The notes beneath the pieces were generated by a model. It searched no databases, had not been told where the DNA came from, and worked only from the letters and a program-made list of their open reading frames with translations. From Anthonomus grandis grandis (taxonomy: Eukaryota; Arthropoda; Insecta; Coleoptera; Curculionidae), in the NCBI RefSeq assembly GCF_022605725.1, contig NC_065557.1:806001-870000 (forward strand): a stretch of 64,000 nucleotides of DNA, written 5' to 3'. The position numbers and the translations under genes were made by a program. Positions 54,982-64,000 of the stretch are shown here, one piece after another; positions within the stretch are counted from its first letter, which is position 1, and every line of letters starts with the position of its first letter.

Positions 54982-56042
54982 GATAAAATATCACAAAGTG
55001 ATTTCGGTGATAGCCGATGTGTAGGCTCTTCAAAAGCATTAGTGATAACTCTCACAGAAAGGTTTTTATTTCTTATGAATGAGTTGATGTATTTAAGAGT
55101 CTTAAAGTAGAAGCGACTGTGACTGAAATTATACGTAATACACAAGATAAGATTAGTACTCTTTCCTATAAACAACAGATTATTTAGACTAGACAGTGTG
55201 ACCTGCGTAAAACTTAAGTTAAGACATACAACTACATTATCTTTACTATTATAATTAATGACATTGCCAAAAAGGTCCTTACTTAGTCTGTGAAAAGGGG
55301 CGCCAGTCATTACTTTTCCTGATATATCATAGCAAGCACCTGACAATTCCCTGAGAATAGATGATAGACGTCTGGCACTAGAGTCTCCATAAATAACAAC
55401 TCTGGATTTCTTAGGTAAAGAGAGGCGTGTCTTATTTGTATAGGAGTAGCTATGTTTATATGAAGATGGTTCTTTTGACTTGACAGAATTATTTGTTGGT
55501 TCCACCATATACATAGAGTTGGTATGTGGTTCAACGTCAGAGTCTTGGATTACCATTGGAGTCTTTGAGATTTTAAAAGACAGTAAATCATTTCTAAGGG
55601 AAGCTATTTCACAAGAGTAAGAGTGATTTTCAGCCTCAAGAAGTCTAATAGAAGTGATCATATTTCTGCTAAGAGCATGTGTTTCCTTCAGGTCTTTTTG
55701 AAGTTGATTTATTTTTTCCTTCTGTTCTGAAATGGGCTTGTCAAAATCCTTCTCAGTCTGGGACATCCTGTCGATATCAGATCTCAACTTTAAAACTTCT
55801 TCTCTCTTGCAGTTTAATTCCACGACCATTTTTCTTTCCATGTCCAATATGTCTTCCTCAAATTCTTGAGTTTTTTTGCGCTGCTTTTTGAAGGCATTTT
55901 CCTTAGATTTCAATTCAGTATAAAGATTATCAATTTTTTTCTCCAGAGACAAAATTTCTTGGTTGTGTGAAGTTTCTAGCTGCTCAATAAGAATACTCTT
56001 GTCATTTACTATGGTTTGCAACCTGTTTAAGGGTCTTATCAT
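54978..56042 (-). CDS. Element B ORF1: coiled coil plus SGNH-like domain
   Basis: 354 codons from the first ATG at 56042; the frame is open further upstream to near the 5' end of the element, so the true N-terminus may be lost. Residues about 10-165 are a long heptad-rich coiled coil (LEKKIDNLYTELKSKENAF), then a Ser-rich linker. From about 215 there is an SGNH/GDSL-hydrolase-like segment opening SRVVIYGDSSARRLSSIL, with Asp-Ser in the GDS block. ORF1 proteins of many CR1-group LINEs carry an esterase-like domain of this kind; they bind RNA and form the particle. The stop overlaps the ORF2 start as ATGA (54978-54981). Confidence 0.75.
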   Translation of the reverse strand: MIRPLNRLQTIVNDKSILIEQLETSHNQEILSLEKKIDNLYTELKSKENAFKKQRKKTQEFEEDILDMERKMVVELNCKREEVLKLRSDIDRMSQTEKDFDKPISEQKEKINQLQKDLKETHALSRNMITSIRLLEAENHSYSCEIASLRNDLLSFKISKTPMVIQDSDVEPHTNSMYMVEPTNNSVKSKEPSSYKHSYSYTNKTRLSLPKKSRVVIYGDSSARRLSSILRELSGACYDISGKVMTGAPFHRLSKDLFGNVINYNSKDNVVVCLNLSFTQVTLSSLNNLLFIGKSTNLILCITYNFSHSRFYFKTLKYINSFIRNKNLSVRVITNAFEEPTHRLSPKSLCDILS

Positions 56043-56125
56043 GTTCTGTTGTAGATATCCAGCTGGATGTGGAAGCTGATGCCTTACATGTGTCAGAGCA
56101 GTATATCTTTGCTAAGATATACTGC

Positions 56126-57376
56126 TCATATACTGCTAATGTCATCAATAAAATAACAAACCATCTGATGGTAAAGTACCTTTTCAAATATTTTTGAAAG
56201 TACTGGAAGTATACTTATAACGCGCAAGTCGTTATAATTTTCTGGGCTAGCAACTTTTGATAAGGGTTTACCAATCGAAATTTTCCATTGATCGGGGAAA
56301 TAGTGAGCTTCTATACAACAATTTATTATGTGGCATATGTACGTATCAATAAAGGGGCTACAATACCTTAACATTTTTGGTGAAATCTGATCCACACCAG
56401 TCGCATTAGACTTAATACTATTTAAAATTCTACTTACATCTTCAACAGTTGCAAGATTAAGTGTGAAATGCAGGCTATTATCAAATACACCATTATTATA
56501 ACACTGAACTTGTTCATCACAATTCGCAGAATTTTGAAGAAATTGAGAAAAAAAGATGTTAATTTGATTTGGATCAGACAGGTGTTCCGGAATATTGGTA
56601 TTATTTTTATCTCTACAAATGTTAAACTTTTTTAATGACGACCAAAGCTGACGTTTATTTTTTTCGTTACTCAACAGATTAAGGTGCTTCTTTTTTTCTC
56701 TTCTAATTGTAGCCAGAGTATGATTTCTCAGAAATTTATAATTCTCCCAATCTTGTATATCCCTTGTTGCCTTGAATTTCCTTAATGCCTCATTGCGTTG
56801 TTTTTGGAAAAGAAGTACCTCAGATGTTAGCCAAGGAGCTTTAGGTTTAGTAATTCTTGCTTTTTTAAAAGGAGCATGTTTATTAAAAAGTGTTTGAATT
56901 AAATTATTAAAAATTACTAGCTTACTATCGATATTATTTTGATATAAAATGCTATCCCATGGTAGGAAATATAAATCCTGTAAAAAAAGTTGGTTATTAA
57001 AATTTTTAAAGCACCTGTACTCAATTAGTTTAGGAACTATGGGTACCCTGTTTAAATTTAGTTCACAGAAAACCAAGTTGTGATCTGAGACGTTGTCTGC
57101 GCAAATGACCCCTTTATTATGTATCAGAGACACATTAGACACAAATATTCCATCAAGAAGAGTGCTGCAAGTAGCTGAGACTCTGGTTGGGTCTTCAATT
57201 ATTTGAGTGAGATTATAATTTTCAAATAATGATGTAAGGGGATTATTAAAATTTAAAAGATTAATATTAAAATCTCCTAAACAGAAAACTTCGTCAACAC
57301 ACGGGTATATAAAAGAAAATATATTATCAAAATCAGAAATTAGGCTATATTCATTATATTTTTTGGACAGCACCAC
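56126..57376 (-). pseudogene. Element A ORF2, endonuclease C-terminal and RT N-terminal part
   Basis: Begins in the endonuclease with FCLGDFNINLLNF and SDHNLVFCELN, then a linker, the RT N-terminal motifs GVDQISPKMLRYC, FPDQWKISIGKPLSK, and LRVISILPVLSKIFEKVL. The frame runs into element B at FIDDI and continues across it at 51872. The nuclease N-terminus and any ORF1 are missing (5' truncation at 57376). Confidence 0.8.
56137..56144. repeat. 8-bp target site duplication of element B, right copy
   Basis: TAATGTCA, pairing with 51869-51876. Confidence 0.7.
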
Positions 57377-57540
57377 GTCGATGGGTTTGTTTCAATTTTT
57401 AAAGTGACCTCGCGATTTTGGGCACCAAAAAACTAACCTCACCATAAAGTATTCTGTAAAAAAAACGGCGAGAAACGAGTACCATATCGATGAGCTTTTT
57501 TTACCTTTTAAATCACACACTGGCTCTATCATAAAGTAAT
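57370..57540. repeat. Outlying units of the 122-bp repeat
   Basis: CGTCGATGGGTTTG at 57376 and GAGTACCATATCGATGAGC near 57477 match the units of the array at 58.4-60 kb, directly at the 5' end of LINE element A. Confidence 0.6.
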
Positions 57541-58430
57541 TCAACGTCAAATTAAAACAGCAGACAGTGAAAAATAATAGTGTTAATGGCGAGGCAATTT
57601 CGGTGCGAGTTAATAACGGTGTTTAGGGGTTTATTAGGCACCTCCGGTAATAACACCCCCGGAGGCCTATAATTGCCTTAAATTGCACAGGTTTTTGATG
57701 TCTTCTTCTTCTTTATCGTCTCGTTTGATTTATCGCCGTACGGTTTTAAATTTATATTACAAGGGCATTATTAATTTAAATGCATCAATCTTTATTATTA
57801 TTAAAAAAATAATTCCAGTTAAATTGCTTTTGAAATTTGACTGCTCGTACTAGATCTCGCTAAATTATTCAGTCCTTCCAGGCATTATTGATGTCCATTT
57901 CCACATCTTCCGTGTATATATATACGTAATAGGTTTGTGTTACATTTGAAATCTTCCAGGTATTTTTTTAAATAATTAGATTCCAAGTAGTGGAAGTAAT
58001 TTTTTATTTTTTTTTTATTAAAAACAATTAAATTACAGTGTAGGCATTTTAAAACATGTCTTCATTGCATTCAAGGCGCTTGAAATAATTTTTAAGGTCT
58101 TCCGGGCATTTTAAAAATTGTATGATGTCGAGGCATTAATTTATATGTATCTAGGGACACTTTTTTACGATAAAAAAATTCTCCAGGAATTGGACGTTTT
58201 TTTACGTCTCCCGGATATTTAAAATCAATTTTAATCGTATTCTTGGCATTTAAAGTAATTTGTTGACATCTATCACGTATTTTTGAAAAAAATTTATTTA
58301 AGGCATTTGCAATTTGACGTTTTTATGTATCTTCTAGATAATTTCTACTTCTTTTAAGGTTTTTTTTTTAAAATCTTATTTCAAATATTCTCTTATTTTA
58401 TTTCAGACAAATACCCTTTACTGAAAGAGG
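57540..58430. other. Non-coding spacer
   Basis: 57.58-57.78 kb is unique and GC-richer, with a CCTCCGG...CCGGAGG hairpin near 57640-57665. 57.85-58.35 kb has degenerate TCTTCCAGGCATTTTAAA-type motifs spaced about 60 bp. No coding sequence. Confidence 0.4.
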
Positions 58431-59970
58431 TATTAGTTTATTGGGTGTATGCTCAATTTTAGGTGAACCATTAATGGTACCAAAAAACGGAGTTTACCAT
58501 TGCGTTTTTTGGAAAAAATTAGCTGGAAAAGAGTACCATGTCGATAGATTTATGATGATTTTTAAGAAAATTTTATGATTTTGAGAGAACCATTGATGGT
58601 ACAAAAAAAATGATTTCACCATTGCATTTCTGGGGAGAAATTAGCAAGAAAAGAGTACCATGTCGATGGGTTTATGTTAGTTTTTAAAGAAATATCACGA
58701 TTTTGGTAGAACCACCAATTACCTTAAATTATGAAAAAATTGATTAATTTTGGGGAAACCATTTATGGTTCAAAAAACAATAATTTCACCATTTTATTTC
58801 TGAGAAAAAATCAGCAAAAAAAGAGTACCGTTTCGATGGGTTAATATTAATTTTTAGAGAAATATCGTAATTCTGGTAGAACCACTAATGGTACCAAAAA
58901 AATAATTTCACCATTGCACTCTCGGGAAAAAAATAGCAAGAAAAGAGTACCATGTCCATGTGTTTACCTTAAATTGTAAGAAAATTAATTAATTTTGAGA
59001 AAACCATTGATGGTCTAAAAAAACTAATTGCACCATCGTATTTGTGAGAAAAAATCAGCAAAAAAAGAGTACCATGTGGATGGGTTTATGTAAATCTCTA
59101 AGAAAATTTGTTAATTTTGGGAGAACCATTGATGGTACCAAAAAAATAATTTCACCATTGCATTTCTGGGAAGAAATTAGCAAGAAAAGAGTACTATGTC
59201 GATGTGTTTACCTTAAATTATAAGAAAATTGATTAATTTCGGGAAAACCATTCATGGTTCCAAAAAAAATAATTTTACCATTGTATTTCTGAGAAAAAAT
59301 CAGCAAAAAAAGAGTACCATGTCGATGGGTTAATATTAATTTTTAGAGAAATATTGTGATTCTGGTAGAACCATTAATGGTACCAAAAAAATGATTTCAC
59401 CATTGCACTCTCGGGAAAAAAATAGCAAGAAAAGAGTACCATGTCGATGTGTTTACCTTAAATTATAAGAAAATTGATTAATTTCGGGAAAACCATTTAT
59501 GGTTCCAAAAAAATAATTTCACCATTGTATTTCTGAGAAAAAATCAGTAAAAAAAAGAGTACCATGTCGATGGGTTAATATTAATTTTTAGAGAAATATT
59601 GTGATTCTGGTAGAACCACTAATGGTACCAAAAAAATAATTTCACCATTGCATTTCTGGGGAGAAATTAGCAAGAAAAGAGTACCATGTCGATGGGTTTA
59701 TGTTAGTTTTTAAAGAAATATCACGATTTTGGTAGAACCACTACTAATGGTATCAAAAAACTAATTTCACCATTGCACTCTCTGGAAAAAAATCGCAAGA
59801 AAAGAGTACCATGTCGATGGGTTAATATTAATTATTAGAGAAATATTGTGATTCTGGTAGAACCACTAATGGTACCAAAAAAATAATTTCACCATTGCAC
59901 TCTCGGGAAAAAAATAGCAAGAAAAGAGTACCATGTCGATGTGTTTACCTTAATTTTTAAGAAAACTATT
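58430..59970. repeat. 122-bp tandem array, alternating A/B dimers (about 12 units)
   Basis: GAGTACCATGTCGATGGG recurs at 58531, 58653, 58823, 58945, 59067, 59189, 59312, 59434, 59557, 59679, 59804 and 59925, nearly always 122 bp apart. Units alternate between TTCTGAGAAAAAATCAGC and CTCGGGAAAAAAATAGCAAG forms, so a 244-bp dimer was amplified. Each unit also has AACCATTGATGGTACC, a near-palindrome. Confidence 0.85.
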
Positions 59971-60136
59971 TCACTTTGAAAAAAAATATTAAAATATATA
60001 GAACTTTTTACATCAATTAGTTACAAACTGGCTCTCACGAGACTCTTTGATCACGACACTCAAAAATCTTGCGATATTTTGCGGACGACAGCAACCTAAT
60101 AAAAATCACACCACCCGATCATTGTAAAAACCAAAA

Positions 60137-62063
60137 TTATAATAATAATAATAATAACGTTTATTATTTACCATGGAAATTACATAGAATATAAACTTAC
60201 AGGTGTATTCAATAATTGAGGTAAATAAAAGCTAATGTATCAGACTCCTGCATTTTCAATGCAGGTTCTGTTCTACCTACATAGCTACAACATAAAAAAC
60301 TTTTTAAACTAAACTACTTTTTAAATAAAACTAACGAATTAAACTAACAACTAATAAATTAAACTAACTACTAGATATAATGTACATACATTACATCTAG
60401 GTAGTTGATGATTTGGTACAGATTACAACAATACAACAATTAAATACGGAAGAATATATCTAATACTAGCCATTCAATTACAATTTATAAGCAAGAAAAA
60501 TGAAAAATAAATCTTCTAGCTCTAATATGCATGTTACTGATTTTCCAATAAGATTTGCCTTACTTTTGTTTTGAATCTATAATAATGGAATTCGAAATAT
60601 CAGTTATATCGGGTGGTAGCGCATTAATGATATATTATAATAGAATGATTTTTGTGTTTAAGAATAGTTAAAGATTTACTTCTTAAATTTAAGTGATGAA
60701 TGTCTGTCCGAAATGTAATTTTGTTGTATAGGTAGGGAGGACTGCGGTATTTAATAATTTTATAAAATAGCACACTGGAATGTAGCTTACGTCTATTAAA
60801 CATATTCAGCCACTTAAGATCATTAAGCTTATGTGATACATGACCTCGCCTATTAATGCCATAAATAAAACGAATACAAGAGTTTTGCATTTTTTGAACT
60901 CTATAGAAGTCTTGACCATCTAGACAAGGTCCATAAACCACATCACAATGATTAAAATTTGACAACACAAGAGAGTCGCATAGCTCACGTTTAATATTCA
61001 GATCTAAGTAATGTCGATGAGGGTATATGGTTTTTAGAGCACAATACGACTTTTTAAGATTATTTGATATGTGTCCACTAAACTTTAGCTGTGAATCGAG
61101 TGTTAAACCCAAGCTCTTGGTGCTCTCAACTACTTGGAGTTTTTGATGTCCAACAAACAAAGAAAATTCTTCATAAATAGTCCGTTTTTGAACGTTACTT
61201 CCAAAGAGAATAACTACACATTTTTTAGGGTTTAATTTTAACATATGCTTACTAGAGACTTTAACAAGTGCATCAAGATCAGCATTTATATGGTTCAAAG
61301 CAGTTAAATAATCAGAAGGTGCAAAGGAGTGATACAACTGCGTATCATCTGCATAGAAGTGATACTTACAGTATTCAAGATATTGAGGAAAGCATGTTGT
61401 ATAAATACTAAATAGTAGTGGCCCCAATATACTACCTTGAGGCACCCCATTAAGAACTGAAAGACGACTTGAAAAGGTTGCATCAATTTTTACCATTTGA
61501 GACCTATTACTTAGAAATGACTATTAAAGCTATAGCATGATTTGAGAATCCTATGTAGTGCAATAAGGCTACCAATATTTGATGATTTAAAAAATCGAAG
61601 GCTTTAGTAAAATCTAGCAATACCAGAGCGGTGACTTTGTTATTATCTCGGGCACGAAAAGTGTCATCGGTAATATCTGCCATTGCTGTTGCGCAACTAT
61701 ATCCACTGCGAAATCCAGATTGCTTAATGGGTAATATTGAAAATCTATTAATATAGCTCCTTATTTGTACATCCAATACGCGTTCTAATATTTTAGACAT
61801 AGTTGGAAGCACACTAATGGATCGAAAATATGTATAGTCAGTAGGGTTACTTATTTTTGAAAGGGATAAGACAATGGCTTCCTTCCAACAATTGGGAAAA
61901 TAGTTAGTTTCTAAGCATTTATTTATTATGTGTGTAATATATTCGCAAATATGAGGACAGCAAAGCTCAAGAAGAGTTATGTTAAGACCGTCTAATCCAA
62001 AGGCTTTACTTTTTATTTTTTTAATTATGTTAAATACCTCATAATTTTTTATTGATGGCAATT
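60137..62063 (-). mobile_element. LINE fragment (element C), 5' truncated, related to element A
   Basis: Minus-strand RT with a 3' UTR of about 490 bp, poly(A)-like AATAAACG and a (TTA)n tail near 60140-60165. The tail type and RT motifs match element A. Upstream of 62063 there is no more LINE similarity. Confidence 0.8.
60624..62061 (-). pseudogene. Element C reverse transcriptase with one frame break
   Basis: The first part (62061-61507) has FGLDGLNITLLELCC, YFRSISVLPTMSKILERVL, SGFRSGYSCATAM, LVLLDFTKAFDFLNH. The frame breaks near 61500 and the second part (61496-60624) has LNGVPQGSILGPLLFSIYT, the catalytic YADDTQLY, LKLNPKKCVVILFGSN, SLGLTLDSQLKFSGH and NFNHCDVVYGPCLDG. The endonuclease is absent. 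Apart from the break and truncation it is well preserved. Confidence 0.8.
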
Positions 62064-63009
62064 GTCAATCAGAAATGTCTCGAACTCTCTCTCGTGAAAA
62101 TTACTTCAAATGCCTGGAGTAATTCTTTGCAAATGACAGCTTCTTAATTATTTCAGCAAAGTCGCTCATTAGAATCATGGTAACATTAGAAACACCATTT
62201 ATTTGCAGAAGATTTAACTTAATTAAAGCATACCACGAGTCCGCCAAAAAAGAATTATTATTACGCAATATTACGTATAAAGTAAAAAAAAAAATGTAAT
62301 TTTACGTCGACGATGACTTTCGCCATCGGTATCAAATTCCAATTAAAAAAAAAAGATTGACCAATCGGGTATTATAGTACAGTCAATTTAGCTTAAAAAA
62401 GAGCCCGATTTCGGCGAAAATACTAACACCACTCAATCCAATGGATATTTGACAAAAAACAGTTAAATCCGACATTTTTTGGAAAACTCAATAAATTTTT
62501 CGATTTTATTTTTCTGGAAAACCGTGAATCGTAGAAAAAAACTTTCAGAACAAAAATTTTAGAGCGTAAAATTACTTCCAACAGTGCAGCAGATAGAGGG
62601 TTTCAAAAATAATTCCAAAAATGAGTATTTTTCATTTTTCTGTATGAAATAATAATTGTGTTTAAGATTTTTTTAATCAAGTTAATATTGTATTTGTAAT
62701 TACTTCAATTAAAGAAGTCGTATGCAGTAAGCCAACATCGAAGAAGTAAATAAGTGATAAAGGATTTCCGTAATAAAATAATCCTCTAACAACGTGAGTG
62801 TCCCATGTACGAGTATATTCAAAAGCCACGCTTGATACAATGTCTGTGTTAAATTTACTGGAATATCAAAGTACTATATTAAGAAATAATAATATTATGC
62901 AAAGTACAAGTTTTAATAGTATCATAGGTTGGGTAAAATGACTATTGGTTCATTTTTACATGAATTTTTTTAATTTCAACAGTTTATATATCGTATCCTA
63001 CACAGTTAT
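62064..63009. other. AT-rich spacer, nothing recognised
   Basis: No coding frame or clear repeat. Phrases such as TTTTTCGATTTTATTTTTCTGG recall decayed satellite. Confidence 0.4.
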
Positions 63010-64000
63010 ATGATATCGAGTCATTTTAACACATATTTGAGGTGTAGTGATAAATATATCTACCGTGTAATGTACTCGATACCAATTTTAACTGCGATTT
63101 CTGATCATTGTCTTATTTATTTTATTTTTAATTTTAGTACAGAAGAAATTAAAGCCAAAGGTGAAAAGTTTTTAATTCAAATATTGAAAAATTTGAATCT
63201 ACAAAATTAAAGAAAAATAATAAAAGTAAGCCGTTTACTCCCTGGACAACTGATAACATTAAACTACTTATAAAACTAAGAGACAAAGCACATAAAAAAT
63301 ATCTGAAAACTAAAAGTGGTAACTGTCTCCAGTACTATCGTAATTTAACAAAGTTTACTAAACACGCTCAAAAATGCTTATTTTCGCAACTTATCTAAAA
63401 CTTCTGGAAAGCCCTTTTGGAATACAGTGAAAAGGTTAATCATACAAATAAAAAGTCCTTTTATCAAAATGACAAAGCTTTTAATTCCCCCAATTTACTA
63501 AATTAAAAGACTACTTTAAAAGATATTATAGCATCAATTGGTACTAATTCGGTAGGCCATGATGGATTATCACTAAGAGATGTTATAACTTGTTTTCCAT
63601 TCTGTAGCAAACCGCTCCTAAATATTATTAATCTTAGATAATCAATTTCCAGACTTGAGGAAAAATCTATCATTCAACCATTTGCAAAAGTCTCAAACCC
63701 TAAAGAAGCTAAAGATCTACGCCCTATTAGTATTTTTTACCTGTTTTGTCTAGGGTTTAAGAGACACATGTATAATCAAATTACTGCATTTTCAAATTCC
63801 TATAAAATTATACCTGAATGTCAATCCGGGATTAGGAAACGTTTTAGTACAACTACTTGTCTGGTAAATCTTATGAATTGATATCAGGCAGATGTCTACT
63901 TAAGGTTGTACCTTCATGCCTTATTTTATAATCGAGATGCATTCCTGTTTGCTAACTTCACTTACATCATGAGTACAACTGTTTTATAGTTTTTGATATT
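63010..64000 (+). pseudogene. Decayed LINE (element D), plus strand, runs off the window
   Basis: Reading with several frameshifts: ISDHCLIYFIFN (end of the endonuclease), PFTPWTTDNIKLLIKLRDKA, KYLKTKSGNCLQYYRNLTKF, then SIGTNSVGHDGLSLRDVI, EAKDLRPISIF and IIPECQSGIRKRFSTTTCL. These are the linker and RT N-terminal motifs in the order of elements A and C, on the opposite strand. Many stops; the catalytic ADD motif would lie beyond the edge. Confidence 0.7.

Larger units (their letters stand above)
51877..56136 (-). mobile_element. Younger CR1-like LINE (element B), about 4.26 kb, inserted in element A
   Basis: ORF1, then ORF2, then a short 3' UTR with AATAAAGC near 51893-51900 and a tail made of TTTGAC repeats, as in CR1-type elements with microsatellite ends. 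Flanked by TAATGTCA. The 5' end at 56136 has a short hairpin (GCAGTATATCTTAGC...) and is probably truncated within ORF1. Confidence 0.85.
50384..57376 (-). mobile_element. Older LINE (element A), split by a younger LINE at 51877-56136
   Basis: APE-type non-LTR retrotransposon, 5' truncated at about 57376. The 3' end has AATAAA at 50410-50415 and a (TTA)-rich tail at about 50384-50400. The ORF2 halves at 56126-57376 and 50625-51872 join in frame across the inserted element. Confidence 0.85.

Overview
This is an AT-rich animal genome window, almost certainly from an insect and probably a beetle. It has spliced genes with GT-AG introns, Tc1/mariner elements flanked by TA, CR1-like LINEs, and very large amounts of tandem satellite DNA inside introns and spacers. 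The organism call is inference; no gene here fixes the order.

Genes. At the left edge (+ strand) are the last two coding exons of a copper-transporting P-type ATPase (ATP7 family), at 981-1245 and 2832-2952, ending in a poly(A) signal near 3038. Convergent to it on the - strand is a nine-exon gene that I could assemble from 26127 down to 5923. All splice phases agree and the total is 4998 nt (1665 codons plus stop). I do not recognise its product. It has a short, possibly folded N-terminal part, a 3.9-kb central exon dominated by degenerate 27-residue repeats, a predicted-helical basic segment and a basic tail. Its introns hold most of the DNA transposons and two satellites.

Layout. 3.3-5.9 kb: degenerate tandem repeats between the two convergent genes. 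6.4-10 kb: intron with a foldback element and an internally deleted Tc1/mariner element with ~250-bp terminal inverted repeats (TIRs). 14-18 kb: intron with a ~180-bp degenerate repeat, split by a 366-bp satellite that alternates A/B. 18.5-24 kb: intron with a C-rich foldback, a dead DUF7869-like gene, a 299-bp palindromic MITE and a second mariner-like element with ~335-bp TIRs. 24.2-25.9 kb: LINE and Tc1 relics. 26.3-26.8 kb: a second, inverted copy of the C-rich foldback.

26.8-49.2 kb is dominated by one ~184-bp satellite superfamily in blocks whose orientation flips, with four-unit higher-order repeats. Unique, more GC-rich islands (about 28.2-28.8, 32.8-33.9, 36.1-36.6, 41.9-43.5, 44.6-45.6 and 49.2-50.4 kb) separate the blocks. 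Two islands carry promoter-like sequence followed by a leader exon that ends exactly at ATG and then a consensus splice donor. 50.4-57.4 kb is a nested LINE pair: a nearly complete CR1-like element, whose ORF1 has a coiled coil and an SGNH-like motif, has landed inside the reverse transcriptase of an older LINE and left an 8-bp target duplication. 57.4-60 kb has a 122-bp tandem array in alternating dimers, 60.1-62.1 kb a third LINE fragment, and 63-64 kb a fourth, decayed LINE on the + strand running off the edge.

No tRNA, rRNA, CRISPR array or viral gene was recognised. Satellite copy numbers and degenerate repeat boundaries are estimates by eye.
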